This document shows, piece after piece, positions 63,575 to 64,000 of a stretch of 64,000 nt of DNA. Every line of letters begins with the position of its first letter. Position 1 is the first letter of the stretch. The translations under genes were made by a program, and so were the position numbers. The notes beneath the pieces were generated by a model. It searched no databases, was not told the DNA's origin, and saw only the letters and a program-made list of their open reading frames with translations. Source of the DNA: BOG-908 sp963848205 (lineage in GTDB: Bacteria; Pseudomonadota; Alphaproteobacteria; Acetobacterales; Acetobacteraceae); the NCBI GenBank assembly GCA_963848205.1, contig CAWKCV010000005.1:372001-436000 (forward strand), in the 5' to 3' direction.

Positions 63575-64000
63575 TCAGGTCACCAGGATGGCGCGGAAAT
63601 CATTGACGTTCGTTCGCGTGGGCCCCGTCAACACCAGGTCGCCCAGCGCGGCAAAAAACGGGTAAGCGTCGAGCGTGTCGAGCGCGGCCCGCGCATCAAA
63701 CCCCAACGCGCCGGCGCGCAGCAGCGTGTCCGGCGCGATGATGGCGCCGGCATTGTCCTCGGTGCCATCGATCCCATCGGTGTCGGCCGCCAGGGCGTAA
63801 ATCCCGGCGTGGCCGTCCAGCGCCAGCGCAAGCGAGAGCGCGAACGTGCTGTTGCGGCCGCCTCTTCCGGCAGTGGCGCGTAGGGTGACGGTGGTCTCGC
63901 CGCCGGAAATCAGCACGCAAGGTGGCCTGGCAGGCTGGCCACGGCGCGAGACCGACCGCGCGATGCCGGCCATCACGCGCGCCACCTCCGCCGCCTCGCC
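63575..64000 (-). CDS. Glycerate 2-kinase (MOFRL family), C-terminal part; start lies outside the window
   Basis: Partial: about 141 residues remain. PPCVLISGGETTVTLRATAG, GRGGRNSTFALSLALAL, YALAADTDGIDGTEDNAGAI and the C-terminal TGPTRTNVNDFRAILV are characteristic of the MOFRL domain of glycerate kinases (TtuD/GckA), which phosphorylate D-glycerate to 2-phosphoglycerate. The frame is open to the window edge. Confidence 0.93.
   Translation of the reverse strand, partial: GEAAEVARVMAGIARSVSRRGQPARPPCVLISGGETTVTLRATAGRGGRNSTFALSLALALDGHAGIYALAADTDGIDGTEDNAGAIIAPDTLLRAGALGFDARAALDTLDAYPFFAALGDLVLTGPTRTNVNDFRAILVT

Overview
The window is GC-rich bacterial chromosome with dense, mostly short operons. 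Gene content points to an alphaproteobacterium, most likely an Acetobacteraceae-like Rhodospirillales member: H+-pumping pyrophosphatase, single-domain DadA, an aa3-oxidase subunit-IV-like microprotein, entericidin, DUF6481, the DUF1800/DUF1501 pair and many periplasmic dehydrogenase parts. That assignment is inference; there is no rRNA here. Phage genes, transposases and CRISPR arrays are absent.

Layout. 1-5.8 kb: rpsA, a secreted phosphatase-like enzyme, and the membrane (NrfD-type) and iron-sulfur subunits of a formate dehydrogenase. 6.2-9.4 kb: the catalytic formate dehydrogenase subunit on the opposite strand, read through an in-frame UGA that should be selenocysteine, with a hairpin directly behind it. 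10-13.6 kb: inositol-phosphate synthase coupled to a histidine phosphatase, dadA, ndk. 13.7-24.3 kb: a solute-binding protein, two tandem S10 carboxypeptidases, a large hybrid histidine kinase, an ABC-F ATPase and a hydrolase. 24.4-26.7 kb: a three-gene redox module (ModA-like protein, cytochrome b561-like protein, molybdopterin oxidoreductase) behind a structured leader. 26.8-31.3 kb: TetR-P450 operon and two acyl-CoA dehydrogenases. 31.3-36.7 kb: a glycosyltransferase/membrane-protein pair and small envelope proteins. 36.8-42.3 kb: DUF1800/DUF1501 pair and an EmrAB-type efflux operon. 42.4-45.2 kb: soluble and membrane pyrophosphatases. 45.4-51.6 kb: a CAU tRNA and the lptF-lptG-lptD-surA outer-membrane biogenesis operon. 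51.7-57 kb: FAD-linked oxidase, clpB, argB. 57-62.6 kb: a lineage-specific exported-protein island (three paralogous four-cysteine proteins, a repeat-built 494-residue protein, a PstS-like protein, a ModE-like regulator). 62.6-64 kb: small genes and the start-truncated end of a glycerate kinase.

The most unusual feature is a family of short intergenic palindromic elements, fifteen occurrences (R1-R15). The unit is an arm of about 40-45 bases carrying its own A/T-rich hairpin. Most copies are two arms in inverted orientation around a variable, often self-complementary, middle; others are single arms. All sit between genes, in tandem, convergent and divergent junctions alike, often supplying stop codons or touching start codons. 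They resemble REP/BIME elements in design, but I do not recognise the sequence family.

Beyond the operons, shared regulatory design is visible in the exported-protein island: two paralogues have identically spaced promoter boxes and matching leader motifs.
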